Shown: positions 10,680 to 21,406, numbered from the stretch's first letter. The stretch is DNA of 64,000 nucleotides from Deltaproteobacteria bacterium (GCA_016219185.1 JACRBZ010000022.1:1-64000); one strand, 5' to 3'. Notes: a model not told the origin generated them from the letters alone. A program made the numbers and translations.

Positions 10680-11320
10680 TATGCCACCACCTTGTCGAGA
10701 TATTCATCCACCAATCGGTTCTGGTCATCTGCGGTAATGTTCTTTTTAATGATTTCTTCAGCCTTAATCATTGCTTTTTCGAAGATGTCCTGCTGAAGGA
10801 GCTGCTTTGCCACTTCAAATTCGTTCTCGATGTTGCGCCTGGCCTGTTCTTCCAGTTTGTATGCAGACGCCTCGGCTTCTTTGAGGATTCTAGCCTTGGC
10901 ATCATTGCCCTGCCGGATATACTCCGCAACAATCCCCTCGGACTCCTGACTTAACCGGGCAATCTTGGTATTATACTCAGAAAGAATTTTTTCAGCCTCG
11001 GTCTTTTTGGCTTCAAGATCTTCCAACTGTGTTCGAATACCCTTGATTCTGGAATCAAGGGCCTGCGACAGAGGTTTGCGCAACAGAAACACCAGTGCAC
11101 CCGCCAGTACTGCAAAATTCATTACTCGGTATGTATCGGTTGCCACCCATCCCTTTGCCTTGTGCGCATCGCCTTCGTGGGTCGCTTCACCGTGTTTATC
11201 TGCGCCATGCGTTTCTGCGCCGGACGAGGCCAGCGCCAATCCGCCCCATAGCAGCACCAGCATTGACATCGCAAGCAGCAGACCTCGCCACCGCCCCTTC
11301 CTCGTAACCAGAATTTTCAT
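10679..11320 (-). CDS. atpF: ATP synthase b subunit with N-terminal signal-like extension
   Basis: Peripheral-stalk subunit. The 213 residues begin with a hydrophobic signal-peptide-like segment (about 14-32, ending in LALASS), then a His/Asp/Glu-rich linker with five histidines between about residues 38 and 52. A transmembrane helix (about 68-82) and a long cytoplasmic dimerisation helix follow. The usual b subunit is about 160 residues and lacks the first segment. Extended b subunits of this form occur in other deltaproteobacteria. TAATG overlap couples it to the preceding b' gene. Confidence 0.9.
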   Translation of the reverse strand: MKILVTRKGRWRGLLLAMSMLVLLWGGLALASSGAETHGADKHGEATHEGDAHKAKGWVATDTYRVMNFAVLAGALVFLLRKPLSQALDSRIKGIRTQLEDLEAKKTEAEKILSEYNTKIARLSQESEGIVAEYIRQGNDAKARILKEAEASAYKLEEQARRNIENEFEVAKQLLQQDIFEKAMIKAEEIIKKNITADDQNRLVDEYLDKVVA

Positions 11321-11745
11321 TAAACAGCCCTCCCCAATATTTTTTGACCTATTGCATTGACAAATGTATCAAGTTCTTTTTGAAGGGAAACGCGAACTGA
11401 TTCAGCATCTTTCGCGATTTTTTCACGAGACTTGGCGAGTTCAGCCTGAGCCTTTTTATTGATGTTTTCGACGATAATTTTTTCTTCATCGGATCCGGAT
11501 TGTATCAACGCTTGTTTCTCTTTCAATCCATTGGATCTTGCCTCCTTGATTCCGGAAGCGAATGCATTTTCTTTTTCCTGCGCCTGGGTGTTGAAGTCAG
11601 CAATACTACCCTCCAAACCCAACACTTTCTCTTTTCGCTGAAGAAGCACCTTACGTATGGGTTTATACAAAATCATGTTCATTACCCAAATCAAAAAAAT
11701 AAAATTAGCGATCTGGATAAAAACCGATCCATCAACATTAATCAT
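11320..11745 (-). CDS. ATP synthase b' subunit
   Basis: Second peripheral-stalk b-type subunit (AtpF' or AtpX type), 141 residues: one N-terminal membrane helix (IANFIFLIWVMNMILYKPI) and a long charged helix. The ATG at 11745 is preferred because GGAGG lies eight bases upstream. It is first in the operon, so b and b' probably form a heterodimer as in photosynthetic bacteria and many deltaproteobacteria. No a or c subunit gene is in this cluster. Confidence 0.9.
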   Translation of the reverse strand: MINVDGSVFIQIANFIFLIWVMNMILYKPIRKVLLQRKEKVLGLEGSIADFNTQAQEKENAFASGIKEARSNGLKEKQALIQSGSDEEKIIVENINKKAQAELAKSREKIAKDAESVRVSLQKELDTFVNAIGQKILGRAV

Positions 11746-11833
11746 ACGTTTGCCCTCCATTTTGATTGAATTTCAGTTTGTAAACATCGATAAATGAATA
11801 AAAATCTTTGAATATCATGCTTTGGACTGGGGG

Positions 11834-11863
11834 TCTATAACATCTGCCAGAACATGTTGTCAA
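11834..11863 (-). promoter_or_regulatory. Promoter of the atp operon
   Basis: A perfect -35 TTGACA (11858-11863), an 18-base spacer and TATAGA (11834-11839) lie about 90 bases upstream of the b' start and point into the operon. It is the best sigma-70 match in the rodA-atp gap. Confidence 0.6.
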
Positions 11864-12017
11864 AAGTTTTTTTGATTTTTTTAACCACCAGAAATTCATA
11901 TTCAATTTATCCGGTTTATCAAATGGTTATTTGTCTGTTTTCAGATTGTGGAATTTTCAACAAATCCTTATTCATGGTCTGAACAAAATTTATTCCGCTG
12001 GATCAATACAGAAAACT

Positions 12018-13121
12018 TCATTTTTCTATCAGGTATTTGCGCATGCTGATATTCATGAGGATTCCCATACACAGCATCATACTGAGGATTGCCGAACCAC
12101 CATAACTGATAAACGGCAGAGGAATACCAACCACCGGCATCAGTCCCATAACCATTCCAATGTTAATGAAAACCTCCCAGCCGATCAATGCCGTGATTCC
12201 AATTGCCAGAAGCGCGCCAAAAGGATCCCTGCAACCATGGGCGACGTTGAGTCCCCAGACAATCAGAAGTAGAAAAATCAATAATACAGCCGCAGACCCG
12301 ATAAAACCCCAGTCTTCTGCCAGAACTGAGAAAATAAAATCCGTTTGATGCTCCGGCAAAAATGAAAGCGCATTCTGTGTTCCCTTCAAAAAACCTTTCC
12401 CTGAAATCATTCCCGAACCTATGGCGATTTTGGATTGAATGATATGATATCCTGCGCCAAGCGGATCCCTGTCCGGCTCCAAAAAAGTCAGAATTCGCTG
12501 TTTCTGATATCCTTTCAGAAGTAACCAGATTATGGGAATGGCCACAGTTCCAGATGAAATTATGGCAATCATTGCTCGCTTTTCGATCTTGATAAACACG
12601 GTCATGGTAGCAGCAATCAGTAAAATCATCATGGCAGTTCCCAGATCTGGCTGTTTGACAATGAGAAAAAATGGAACGGCAATCAACACCATCGGGATAA
12701 CCAAGTCTCGAAGACGCATCCCCTTGATACTGGCTGTTCTTGAATAATAACGCGCAAGGACAAGAATCACCGCAACCTTTGCCAGCTCGGAGGGCTGAAG
12801 GGAAATCGGGCCAAAAACCAACCACCGTTTGGACCCGGCAACCAGTTTTCCCGCCAGCAGCACCGCTGTCAACAGGAAAATGCATATGGTGTAGGCGGAG
12901 TAGGCATATTGATCAAAACGCTTGTAGCTGACGAGAAAGGATGCGGTCATGACCAGAACACCTACGCCATACCACGTGAGCTGTTTGAAAAAAAAAGCCT
13001 GCGTAATGTCCAGGCCTGCATGTGCCGCGCTGTAAAGGGTTATAAGTCCGGATACAGCCAGCAATACGGTGATGACTATCAGCATCCAATCAAAATTCTG
13101 GACCAGTCGGCGGTCAAACAT
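12018..13121 (-). CDS. rodA: Rod-shape SEDS glycosyltransferase RodA
   Basis: Polytopic peptidoglycan glycosyltransferase of the elongasome, partner of PBP2. The 367 residues contain about ten hydrophobic helices and the SEDS-family landmarks: KQPDLGTAMM, a FLPEHQTDFIFSVLAEDWGF segment and a C-terminal PFISYGGS motif. It is the last gene of mreBCD-mrdA-rodA and follows mrdA by about 60 bases. Confidence 0.95.
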   Translation of the reverse strand: MFDRRLVQNFDWMLIVITVLLAVSGLITLYSAAHAGLDITQAFFFKQLTWYGVGVLVMTASFLVSYKRFDQYAYSAYTICIFLLTAVLLAGKLVAGSKRWLVFGPISLQPSELAKVAVILVLARYYSRTASIKGMRLRDLVIPMVLIAVPFFLIVKQPDLGTAMMILLIAATMTVFIKIEKRAMIAIISSGTVAIPIIWLLLKGYQKQRILTFLEPDRDPLGAGYHIIQSKIAIGSGMISGKGFLKGTQNALSFLPEHQTDFIFSVLAEDWGFIGSAAVLLIFLLLIVWGLNVAHGCRDPFGALLAIGITALIGWEVFINIGMVMGLMPVVGIPLPFISYGGSAILSMMLCMGILMNISMRKYLIEK

Positions 13122-13182
13122 GATTTCCTCTTATTCTGACGTTGACCTTCCGGTCACGAGTGGTTACGGACAAGAACAATGT

Positions 13183-15030
13183 TCACTTGCCGTTTTCAGA
13201 TAAATACGCCCGAATCAGTTCACTGGCAATGGGCGCTGCAGCACTGGCGCCGTGCTCGCCGTGTTCGATAAGCACGGAAACCGCAATTTTCGGATTCGCC
13301 GAGGGCGCATACGCCACAAACCAGGCATGTGACTTGAGATGTTGAGCTCGCCTTGCTTCATTTTCCGAATCTGTTTTACGGCTGAAAACCTGGGCTGTTC
13401 CAGTTTTACCACTGATCTCAATCCCCGCAATGCTGGCAATACGACCGGTTCCGTTTTTGCCGTTTATAACTTCCCAAAGTCCTTTTTTGATGATATCCAG
13501 GTTTTTGGGGCTGACGGGAAGATACCCCCTGATTTCGGGAAAATATTCCTTGATGGTTTCACCGGACGCATTTTGAATTTTCTTGACCATCAGCGGCGCA
13601 AACCGGGTTCCGCCATTGGCGATGCTCGAGATCATGGTCGCCAGTTGCAGGGGGGTTACCAGATTATATCCCTGACCGATCGAAACCGACAGGGTTTCTC
13701 CTCCCTGCCAGGCAACTCCCAATCTGCGTTTTTTCCATGCGGAAGTTGGAATCAGACCGCTGGATTCCTGTTCGAGCTGAATCCCTGTCAAAGCCCCCAA
13801 TCCGGCGCCCTTGGCGTATGACGCCAGCCGATCCACTCCCAGCCGGAGTCCGACCTGATAAAAGAACACATCACAGGATTCTGCAATGGCTCTGCCTATA
13901 TTGAGCGATCCATGTCCGCCTTTTTTCCAGCACCGGTAATCCCGATCTGCATATTTATAAGAACCCGGACAAACCAGTGTGGTTTTTTCATCAATCACCC
14001 CTTCTTCCAAACCTGCCATTGCCGTGATGATTTTGTATGTGGAAGCCGGAGGATATTCGGCCTGAATGGCTTTGTTTTGAAGCGGATGTGAAGGATTCTT
14101 GATGAGCGTTTCCCACTGATCCCGACTGAAACCGTCTACGAACATGTTTGGGTCATAAGAAGGACTGCTGGCCATTGCCAGAATATACCCCGTCTTTGGA
14201 TCCATTGCCACGACCGCGCCCGTAACATCCGACAGCAAGTCTTCGGCTTTTTTCTGTAAATTCTGGTCAAACGACAGATAAATGTTGTTTCCAGGAACTG
14301 CATCAACGGTTTTCAGCACTCGCATGAGTTGTCCGGTCACATTCACCTCAATCTGGCGCCCGCCCCGTTCTCCTCTCAGGTAGTCTTCAAATGACTTTTC
14401 AACCCCGCTTTTTCCAATCAAGTCCCCCCGCTTATACGCGGCATATTTCACGGATTTCAACTCATCACTACTGATCTCTCCGACATAGCCAAGGATATGG
14501 GCTGCGCTCTGACTTTTCACATAAAGCCTCCGCAGACGGACATCCACAACGGCCCCTGGCAAATCAAAGCGTTTTACTTCGAGGGCTGCCAGGACATCCC
14601 TTCCGATATCCTGTTTCAATAAAACCGGCTTAAAAGACGGCTGATTATGGCTTTTCTCAACTTCCCCCCACAACAATTCCAGAGGAATTCGCGTATATTG
14701 AGACAAATGCTGAAGTGATGTTTCCAGCGGCCTGGCATCTTTAACCACAATACTCAAATCATAGGAAGGACGGTTGTCCACCAGAAGCTGCCCATTTCGA
14801 TCAAAAATCAATCCTCTTGGTGGATCAATGCTTTGCAGGCGGATGCAGTTATTTTCTGAAAGCCTTCTGAAGTTTTCTCCTTCAATAATCTGAAGATAAA
14901 AGAGTCGCAACAATAAAAAAGCAAACCCGGGTATCACAAAGCATATCAGCCCGACAATTCTGCGCTTGTACCAGTCACTGTCCGGAGTTTGGTTCTTGAG
15001 AAAGGAGTTCGGGGAAGTTGCATCTGTCAT
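13183..15030 (-). CDS. mrdA: Penicillin-binding protein 2 (class B transpeptidase)
   Basis: D,D-transpeptidase for lateral wall growth. The 615 residues carry one N-terminal membrane anchor (about 26-48), a PBP dimerisation domain with the PPRGLIFDRNG motif at 70-80, and a transpeptidase domain. Its active-site motifs are S330-T-Y-K333, S384-C-D386 and K541-T-G543. It lies between mreD and rodA, which it would partner. No lesion is visible. Confidence 0.96.
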   Translation of the reverse strand: MTDATSPNSFLKNQTPDSDWYKRRIVGLICFVIPGFAFLLLRLFYLQIIEGENFRRLSENNCIRLQSIDPPRGLIFDRNGQLLVDNRPSYDLSIVVKDARPLETSLQHLSQYTRIPLELLWGEVEKSHNQPSFKPVLLKQDIGRDVLAALEVKRFDLPGAVVDVRLRRLYVKSQSAAHILGYVGEISSDELKSVKYAAYKRGDLIGKSGVEKSFEDYLRGERGGRQIEVNVTGQLMRVLKTVDAVPGNNIYLSFDQNLQKKAEDLLSDVTGAVVAMDPKTGYILAMASSPSYDPNMFVDGFSRDQWETLIKNPSHPLQNKAIQAEYPPASTYKIITAMAGLEEGVIDEKTTLVCPGSYKYADRDYRCWKKGGHGSLNIGRAIAESCDVFFYQVGLRLGVDRLASYAKGAGLGALTGIQLEQESSGLIPTSAWKKRRLGVAWQGGETLSVSIGQGYNLVTPLQLATMISSIANGGTRFAPLMVKKIQNASGETIKEYFPEIRGYLPVSPKNLDIIKKGLWEVINGKNGTGRIASIAGIEISGKTGTAQVFSRKTDSENEARRAQHLKSHAWFVAYAPSANPKIAVSVLIEHGEHGASAAAPIASELIRAYLSENGK

Positions 15031-15060
15031 GATGAAAGATTATTTCGATTGCACATAAAC

Positions 15061-15537
15061 TTACTGGTGATCCCTGGCATTCAAAAGTCTGATGAGAAAG
15101 GGGCCCAGAGCCAAGGTCCAGAACAACTGATAAGCCATTCCCCGAAAGGATTCGGATGAGAACACAGTTTCCTGTTTCAGGGCAACCGTTCCAATAAATA
15201 ACATCAGATTCTCGAATCCAATGGCGATTCCCAACAGCAACCGTAACGTGTGCGCATTTTTTAAATTCAACAGTGTCACAAACGGCCTCAATCCGACAAT
15301 GATCCAGAAATATATGGACACATACAGGCCGAAAAGCCCTCCGGTGATACTGTCCATGAGCACTCCCAGCACCAAAATCAGGACAATGCTCTCCAGAAAG
15401 GGCAGAAAAAGCCCGGCGTAAATCACAAAAGTGATCAGCAGGTCCACAAAATGATTCAAGGCAGGAACGGCGTAATAAATCGTTGTCTGAAAAATGACCA
15501 AAAACAGAATCAGTCCGATTCGTGCCATGGGATTCAT
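15061..15537 (-). CDS. mreD: Rod-shape-determining protein MreD
   Basis: Small integral membrane component of the elongasome. The 158 residues are almost entirely hydrophobic, with five to six predicted helices. MreD is poorly conserved in sequence, so the call leans on size, topology and the position between mreC and mrdA. Confidence 0.88.
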   Translation of the reverse strand: MNPMARIGLILFLVIFQTTIYYAVPALNHFVDLLITFVIYAGLFLPFLESIVLILVLGVLMDSITGGLFGLYVSIYFWIIVGLRPFVTLLNLKNAHTLRLLLGIAIGFENLMLFIGTVALKQETVFSSESFRGMAYQLFWTLALGPFLIRLLNARDHQ

Positions 15538-15601
15538 GAAAGAACTCGAAAAAAAGAACCTGTTGGATGCGCTTGCGGAAAACCCATGGTTCCAGTCTTT
15601 A

Positions 15602-16432
15602 TCAGCGATTTCTGCTCTGTGATGGCGGGCTGAGAATTACCAAAACTTCTTCGATTTTATCAAAATCAACGAAAGGAGAAACCTCAATATCCTGAAATAT
15701 CCCGGATTTATTCCGTATGATATCCGTCACTTTTCCAATCAGAAAGCCTTTGGCAAAAACGCCGTCCAGTCCGGATGAAACCACGGCATCTCCGATATTG
15801 ACGATCTCCTTTCGGGAAACGTAATTAAGCAGACAACGACCTTCAGAATCTCCTTTTATGATGCCATGAGCTCGGGTTTCCTGAACCAACGCATCCACAG
15901 CGCTGTTTGAATCTATGATCAGCAGAACCTTTGCATAATGGTCCGAGGCATCAATCACCTGCCCCACTACCCCCTCCGGAACCAGCACAGGAAGCCCCTT
16001 GGTGATTCCTTCGGAAACACCTTTATCAATAACCAGTGTTTTATACCACTGGGAAGGGTCCTTGCCAATCACCCCGGCAGAAAGGAAATGAAGTTTACTG
16101 GCGCTTTTAAAATCAAGCAGTTTACGGAACCGGTCATTGGAAAGTTCTGTTTCCTTACACTGGTTGACGTCATAGATTGTCTTGGCCAGCATTTTTTTCA
16201 GGCTGTCATTTTCTTTTTCCGTGGAAACCAGAAAAAAATAATGCGTCCACATGGACCTGAGCGAATGGATAGACTCTGTTACCGCTTTTTGAAGCGGCGA
16301 GATGATCCCCATTCCCATATGTCGGGAAGCCGATGAGGAACTGACATATCTTGCTGAAATAAAAAGCATGATGATATTGACAACAACAAAGCCGAATACG
16401 CCAGCGATTACCATCATTTTTTTTGAAAACAT
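15602..16432 (-). CDS. mreC: Rod-shape-determining protein MreC
   Basis: Periplasmic scaffold linking MreB to PBP2 and RodA. The 276 residues have an N-terminal transmembrane helix (about 5-27), a coiled coil (about 60-95) and the MreC beta-domain with AGVIGKDPSQWYKTLVIDKG and the conserved GLPVLVPEGVVGQV stretch. It follows mreB by five bases. Confidence 0.95.
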   Translation of the reverse strand: MFSKKMMVIAGVFGFVVVNIIMLFISARYVSSSSASRHMGMGIISPLQKAVTESIHSLRSMWTHYFFLVSTEKENDSLKKMLAKTIYDVNQCKETELSNDRFRKLLDFKSASKLHFLSAGVIGKDPSQWYKTLVIDKGVSEGITKGLPVLVPEGVVGQVIDASDHYAKVLLIIDSNSAVDALVQETRAHGIIKGDSEGRCLLNYVSRKEIVNIGDAVVSSGLDGVFAKGFLIGKVTDIIRNKSGIFQDIEVSPFVDFDKIEEVLVILSPPSQSRNR

Positions 16433-16437
16433 AAAAC

Positions 16438-17484
<1,047 letters not shown>

Positions 17485-17680
17485 TCATTTACAGCTTAAC
17501 GTTAACAGTTATTTCTGGAAAAAATGGAAAATCAGACGGGTTTGAATCAGATGGTTGCTACAAATGATTTTCTACCAGATCAAATTCTTAAAGTTACCAG
17601 AAAATCCTGGCATTCTCAAGGGAAATATTAAGCTTTAAACCGAATCAAAATATCGATAAGAAGAATATTTGGCTGATATT

Positions 17681-18757
17681 TCAAATTGATAAATCCATAT
17701 TTACCATGATTTCATTATGGATAAGGGGCCTGAACCGACGTATTCCGACATTGTAGCGGGAAGGGTGAACGCGATTGGTCAGCAATACGACAAAGAGCGA
17801 CTGCTCCGGATCAATCCAGAACGAAGTCCCGGTATAACCCAAATGCCCCACGCTGGTTTTGGGGAAATATTGGCCGCAACTGGCGCCATCAGCCGAAGGC
17901 ATGTCGAACCCCAGAGCCCTTCCCGATGGCGTCTGCCGGGACCAAAAAACCTGAATCAGATCTGAGGTAAAAAATGATCGACTGGATTGTCTCTTGAAGC
18001 CCGACAACAGGACCGAAATCAGTCGCGCGACATCGACAGCGGATCCAAAAAGCCCGGCATGTCCATCAATGCCGCCCGTGACAAAGGCATTGTCATCGTG
18101 AACCTTTCCCTTGAGCAAAGTATTTCGCCAGGCACAAAGCTCGGTTGCTGCGATATTTTCATTGCATGGTTGCTCCTTCAGGTCAATAAAAAAAAGACGT
18201 TTCAATCCCAGCGGATGGTATAGAAATTCAGACAGGAAATGATCCAGGCGTTGCCCGGCTATCGTCTCAATAATCCAGCGCAATACCATGAACCCCATGT
18301 CGCTGTAAAGCACCTGTCTCCCCGGAACATTGACCAGGCGTTCACGGGTCAACATTTTCTCTAATTGTTCTTTTCGCTCTTTCAAAGGAAATTGCCGCAG
18401 ATACAGGAAATAGGGGCGGTAATCCACAAGACCTGAACTATGTGCAAGGAGATGCCGAATGGTTACCTGAGACATCAGCGGATCCAAGAAAAATGGCAAA
18501 ACGGATACAGCCAACTGATCCAGACCCAGCCTGGATTCCTGAATGAGCTGCATCACCGCCAGCGTGGTTGCCAGAGGCTTTGTTAAGGATGCAAGGTCAT
18601 ATATCGTGTCTTTTGTCACCGGTGCGCCGGAAAACAGATCAGCACAGCCATAAGCCTCGAAAAACTCGATCCGGTTATCTCTGGACACCAGAAGAACCCC
18701 TCCGGGGAAAATCCGATCCGCGATGGCCTGATGCATCAGACGATCCACTCGCTTCAT
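17681..18757 (-). CDS. Serine hydrolase of the beta-lactamase/CubicO (class C-like) family
   Basis: Predicted penicillin-recognising esterase or D-amino-acid peptidase; the real substrate is unknown. The 358 residues contain the nucleophile motif S57-L-T-K60, a Y151-S-D153 motif in place of Y-x-N, and a late HLGYTG sequence where class C enzymes have K-T-G. No convincing signal peptide is seen, so it may act in the cytoplasm. The gene starts five bases after the LD-carboxypeptidase gene, so the pair could act together in muropeptide recycling; that is inference from context. Confidence 0.85.
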   Translation of the reverse strand: MKRVDRLMHQAIADRIFPGGVLLVSRDNRIEFFEAYGCADLFSGAPVTKDTIYDLASLTKPLATTLAVMQLIQESRLGLDQLAVSVLPFFLDPLMSQVTIRHLLAHSSGLVDYRPYFLYLRQFPLKERKEQLEKMLTRERLVNVPGRQVLYSDMGFMVLRWIIETIAGQRLDHFLSEFLYHPLGLKRLFFIDLKEQPCNENIAATELCAWRNTLLKGKVHDDNAFVTGGIDGHAGLFGSAVDVARLISVLLSGFKRQSSRSFFTSDLIQVFWSRQTPSGRALGFDMPSADGASCGQYFPKTSVGHLGYTGTSFWIDPEQSLFVVLLTNRVHPSRYNVGIRRFRPLIHNEIMVNMDLSI

Positions 18758-18762
18758 GCCCG

Positions 18763-19674
18763 CTATCCTGCAATGAGACGATACGTCAACATATGATGAT
18801 CCGCATCCAGAACCGCTTCAAAGCCAAAGGGAACAGCAATATTGTCGGGTCCATGTCCGATATCGAATCCGGCAAGGATGGGAATATGGATTGGGTTAAA
18901 TATGCGGGTAATGATTTCAAGCAATTCATCCGCTTGCCCGCAATTTTCAAATGCGCCGATCCCCAGGCCGCAAAGCCCGTTGAATACCCCGGCAAGCTTC
19001 ATCTGGGTGAGCATACGATCGATTCGATAAGGTTTTTCTCCCGTATCTTCAATGATCAGAATGTGCCCGTTCATTTTCGGCTGAAAAGGCGTTCCGATGA
19101 GATGACACAACGTCGTCAGATTTCCACAGATGACAGGGCCGGCCCCTTTTCCCGGACTCAGGGTAATCCCTCTTTCCAACTGAATTGCGGGCAGTTCACT
19201 TAAAGTCAACACATTGAACACGGACTCAAGGGTTTTTGAACCGGCATCCTTTAAGGTTGTCACAACCGGCCCGTGGCAAGAGACAAGGCCGGATCGCTGA
19301 TACAGCGAACACAGGAGCGCCGTAATGTCACTAAATCCCATCAGCAGCTTGGGGTGGCGGCCAATGGTCTCATAATTCAGATAGGGCAGAATCTGCATGG
19401 ATCCATAGCCGCCCCTTGCACACACAATCGCATGAACAGTGCTGTCTGCAAAAGCAGCGTTTACCTGAGCCGCGCGATCCACATCTGATCCGGCAAGATA
19501 CCCGGATCTTGCGAATATCCCTTCTGGAAAACTCACTCGAAATCCCATGTCCTCCAGTATACGGATACCGCTGAAAAAATCCGTTTCTGCAAAGGGACTG
19601 GCCGGTGCCACAATTCCAATGCAGTCGCCCGGTTTCAGGCGCATGGGAATTTTTTTATCGATGTCGTTTATCAT
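18763..19674 (-). CDS. ldcA: LD-carboxypeptidase (peptidase family S66)
   Basis: Cleaves the terminal D-alanine of murein tetrapeptides in wall recycling; some relatives (MccF) hydrolyse microcin conjugates. From the ATG at 19674 the protein has 303 residues. It shows the N-terminal RLKPGDCIGIVAPASP pattern, the nucleophile elbow ARGGYGS, the GFSDITALL motif and a C-terminal region with the family Glu and His. A TTG at 19710 would give a longer form, but that codon sits inside a TTGACA that may be a -35 box. ATG 19644 is another option. Confidence 0.88.
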   Translation of the reverse strand: MINDIDKKIPMRLKPGDCIGIVAPASPFAETDFFSGIRILEDMGFRVSFPEGIFARSGYLAGSDVDRAAQVNAAFADSTVHAIVCARGGYGSMQILPYLNYETIGRHPKLLMGFSDITALLCSLYQRSGLVSCHGPVVTTLKDAGSKTLESVFNVLTLSELPAIQLERGITLSPGKGAGPVICGNLTTLCHLIGTPFQPKMNGHILIIEDTGEKPYRIDRMLTQMKLAGVFNGLCGLGIGAFENCGQADELLEIITRIFNPIHIPILAGFDIGHGPDNIAVPFGFEAVLDADHHMLTYRLIAG

Positions 19675-19944
19675 GTTCCATGATGTAAACTGGTTGATTG
19701 TATTTGTCAACTGAATGCCCTATCACAGATAGACGGTAATAAGACGGAATGCTTTCATAGACGAAGTTCTTGCAGTACTCACGAAACCGCTGAACATTGT
19801 CGGAATCATCCATGAATATGGCCGGAGAGTCTTGAACCTGCAGACAAACTGCCTAATCATCACAATTAAGCTTGATAAAATATCAAATTGAATTATTGTT
19901 AAGGGTTTCGTGAAGCACCGAAAAAAAATTGAAAGGAAAGTTTG

Positions 19945-20433
19945 ATGTCTATCATTCGACAGCACACGATTGCGGGATTAACACCAGGCGCTACCTTTAC
20001 TGTTACCCGAACATTTTCAGAGTCGCAGGTCGAACAATTTGCCGATATGACCCGAGATTACAACCCCATTCATTTTGACCCGCGGTTTGTTGCAATAAAG
20101 GGATTAAAAGCCAGAATCTGCCACGGACTTCTGGTCGGCAGCATGGTCACGGAAGTTGGGGGACAAATTGGATGGCTGGCTTCCGGCATGAATTTCAGGT
20201 TCAAGCGCCCCGTCTATATGGGCGAAACCATCACCTGTACCCTAACGATCACGGAAATTGATGAAAAATGCCGCGCACGGGCAGACGCAGTTCTTGTCAA
20301 TCAGGATGGTGAGGTAGTCCTGACCGCTCAGTTGACCGGCCGCGTACCGGGAAAGGCCGAAATCCAGGTTCTGAAACAAATGGTTGAAGAAGGCGACCCC
20401 ACCAATGGGCTACGAAATGGAACTCAAGACTGA
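19945..20433 (+). CDS. MaoC-like (R)-specific enoyl-CoA hydratase
   Basis: Hot-dog-fold hydratase of 162 residues, expected to hydrate trans-2-enoyl-CoA or enoyl-ACP. The catalytic dyad motif is D38-Y-N-P-I-H43, and the hydratase loop continues with ARICHGLLVGSMV. The ATG at 19945 has GAAAGGAAAG ahead of it; the TTG one codon upstream is less likely. The next gene starts immediately after the TGA (TGAATG), so the two are translationally coupled. Confidence 0.88.
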   Translation: MSIIRQHTIAGLTPGATFTVTRTFSESQVEQFADMTRDYNPIHFDPRFVAIKGLKARICHGLLVGSMVTEVGGQIGWLASGMNFRFKRPVYMGETITCTLTITEIDEKCRARADAVLVNQDGEVVLTAQLTGRVPGKAEIQVLKQMVEEGDPTNGLRNGTQD

Positions 20434-21387
20434 ATGACAAATTTTCGTGACACGGCCAAATCCGGCATCATGTCCGGTATTGAAAAAGGCTGGAGCGGTT
20501 ATGTCTGGCTGCTCAAAATTCTGATCCCCATCTCGTTTCTCACGCTCCTTCTGGATTACAGCGGCCTGATTCAGCGGACGGATTTTATGCTTGCACCCGT
20601 CATGAAACTGATAAACATGCCGGCTGCTGCTGCGATTCCTCTGGTGGTTGGCATGTTAACGGGGATCTACGGGGGGATTGCCGCCATGATCGTACTGCCT
20701 TTTTCTGTAAACCAGATGACCCTGATCGCCATTTTTTTACTCATATCCCACAATCTGGTCCAGGAGGGAATGGTACAGGGCAGATCCGGATTAAGGCCAC
20801 TGAAGGCCACTGCAATCCGGCTTGCAGCCTCTATCGCCACCGTGATCGCAGTGGCCCAGTTCATGGACTTGCAGACCGGCGCATCCGCTACGGTTGCTTT
20901 TGGCCCGCAGATTCAGAAAACCCTATGGGAAGTCATCGAGAAATGGGGAATTTCCACTTTTTTTCTCTGCATCAAAATTTTTCTTATTGTAATGGCGCTG
21001 ATGATCGCCCTGTGTCTGATGAAGGCCTTTGATATCATTCCTTTTCTGGTAAAGGTATTAAAACCTTTCCTGAAAATCATGGGGCTGGATGAGCGGGTTG
21101 GGCTGCTGTGGCTGACGGCCGTGGTGTTTGGGATTGCCTACGGCGCTGCTGTCATCGTTGAAGAAGCCAAAGAAGGGAATTTCAGCGCTGAAGAGCTCGA
21201 GAGGCTTCACATCTCCATCGGCATCAACCATTCGATGGTCGAAGACCCGACACTTTTTGCGTCCCTTGGCCTCAGCGTATTCTGGCTCTGGATTCCCCGG
21301 GTAGTCACCGCAATTGTCGCGGTTTATCTTTTTGATATCTGGAAAAAATGGTCAAACAGGGGCAACCGGCCGGTTGCCCCTGTTTGA
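20434..21387 (+). CDS. Gate-domain (nucleoside-recognition) membrane protein
   Basis: An integral membrane protein of 317 residues with about eight hydrophobic helices. The repeated Gate-like segments resemble the nucleoside recognition domain of SpoIIIA/YjiH-type proteins and concentrative nucleoside transporters. The substrate is unknown, and coupling to a MaoC gene gives no obvious clue. The last twelve codons, including the stop, are a perfect 36-bp palindrome. Confidence 0.75.
   Translation: MTNFRDTAKSGIMSGIEKGWSGYVWLLKILIPISFLTLLLDYSGLIQRTDFMLAPVMKLINMPAAAAIPLVVGMLTGIYGGIAAMIVLPFSVNQMTLIAIFLLISHNLVQEGMVQGRSGLRPLKATAIRLAASIATVIAVAQFMDLQTGASATVAFGPQIQKTLWEVIEKWGISTFFLCIKIFLIVMALMIALCLMKAFDIIPFLVKVLKPFLKIMGLDERVGLLWLTAVVFGIAYGAAVIVEEAKEGNFSAEELERLHISIGINHSMVEDPTLFASLGLSVFWLWIPRVVTAIVAVYLFDIWKKWSNRGNRPVAPV
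21352..21387 (-). terminator. 36-bp perfect palindrome serving as a convergent terminator
   Basis: A perfect 36-bp palindrome centred between 21369 and 21370 (core ACCGGCCGGT) overlaps the 3' end and TGA of the Gate-domain gene. On the minus strand it is followed by CC, A and six T residues. It therefore looks like the intrinsic terminator of the facing acyl-CoA synthetase gene, embedded in the neighbour's coding sequence. On the plus strand there is no T-run. Confidence 0.8.
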
Positions 21388-21406
21388 GATCGAAAAAGAG
21401 AAATAC

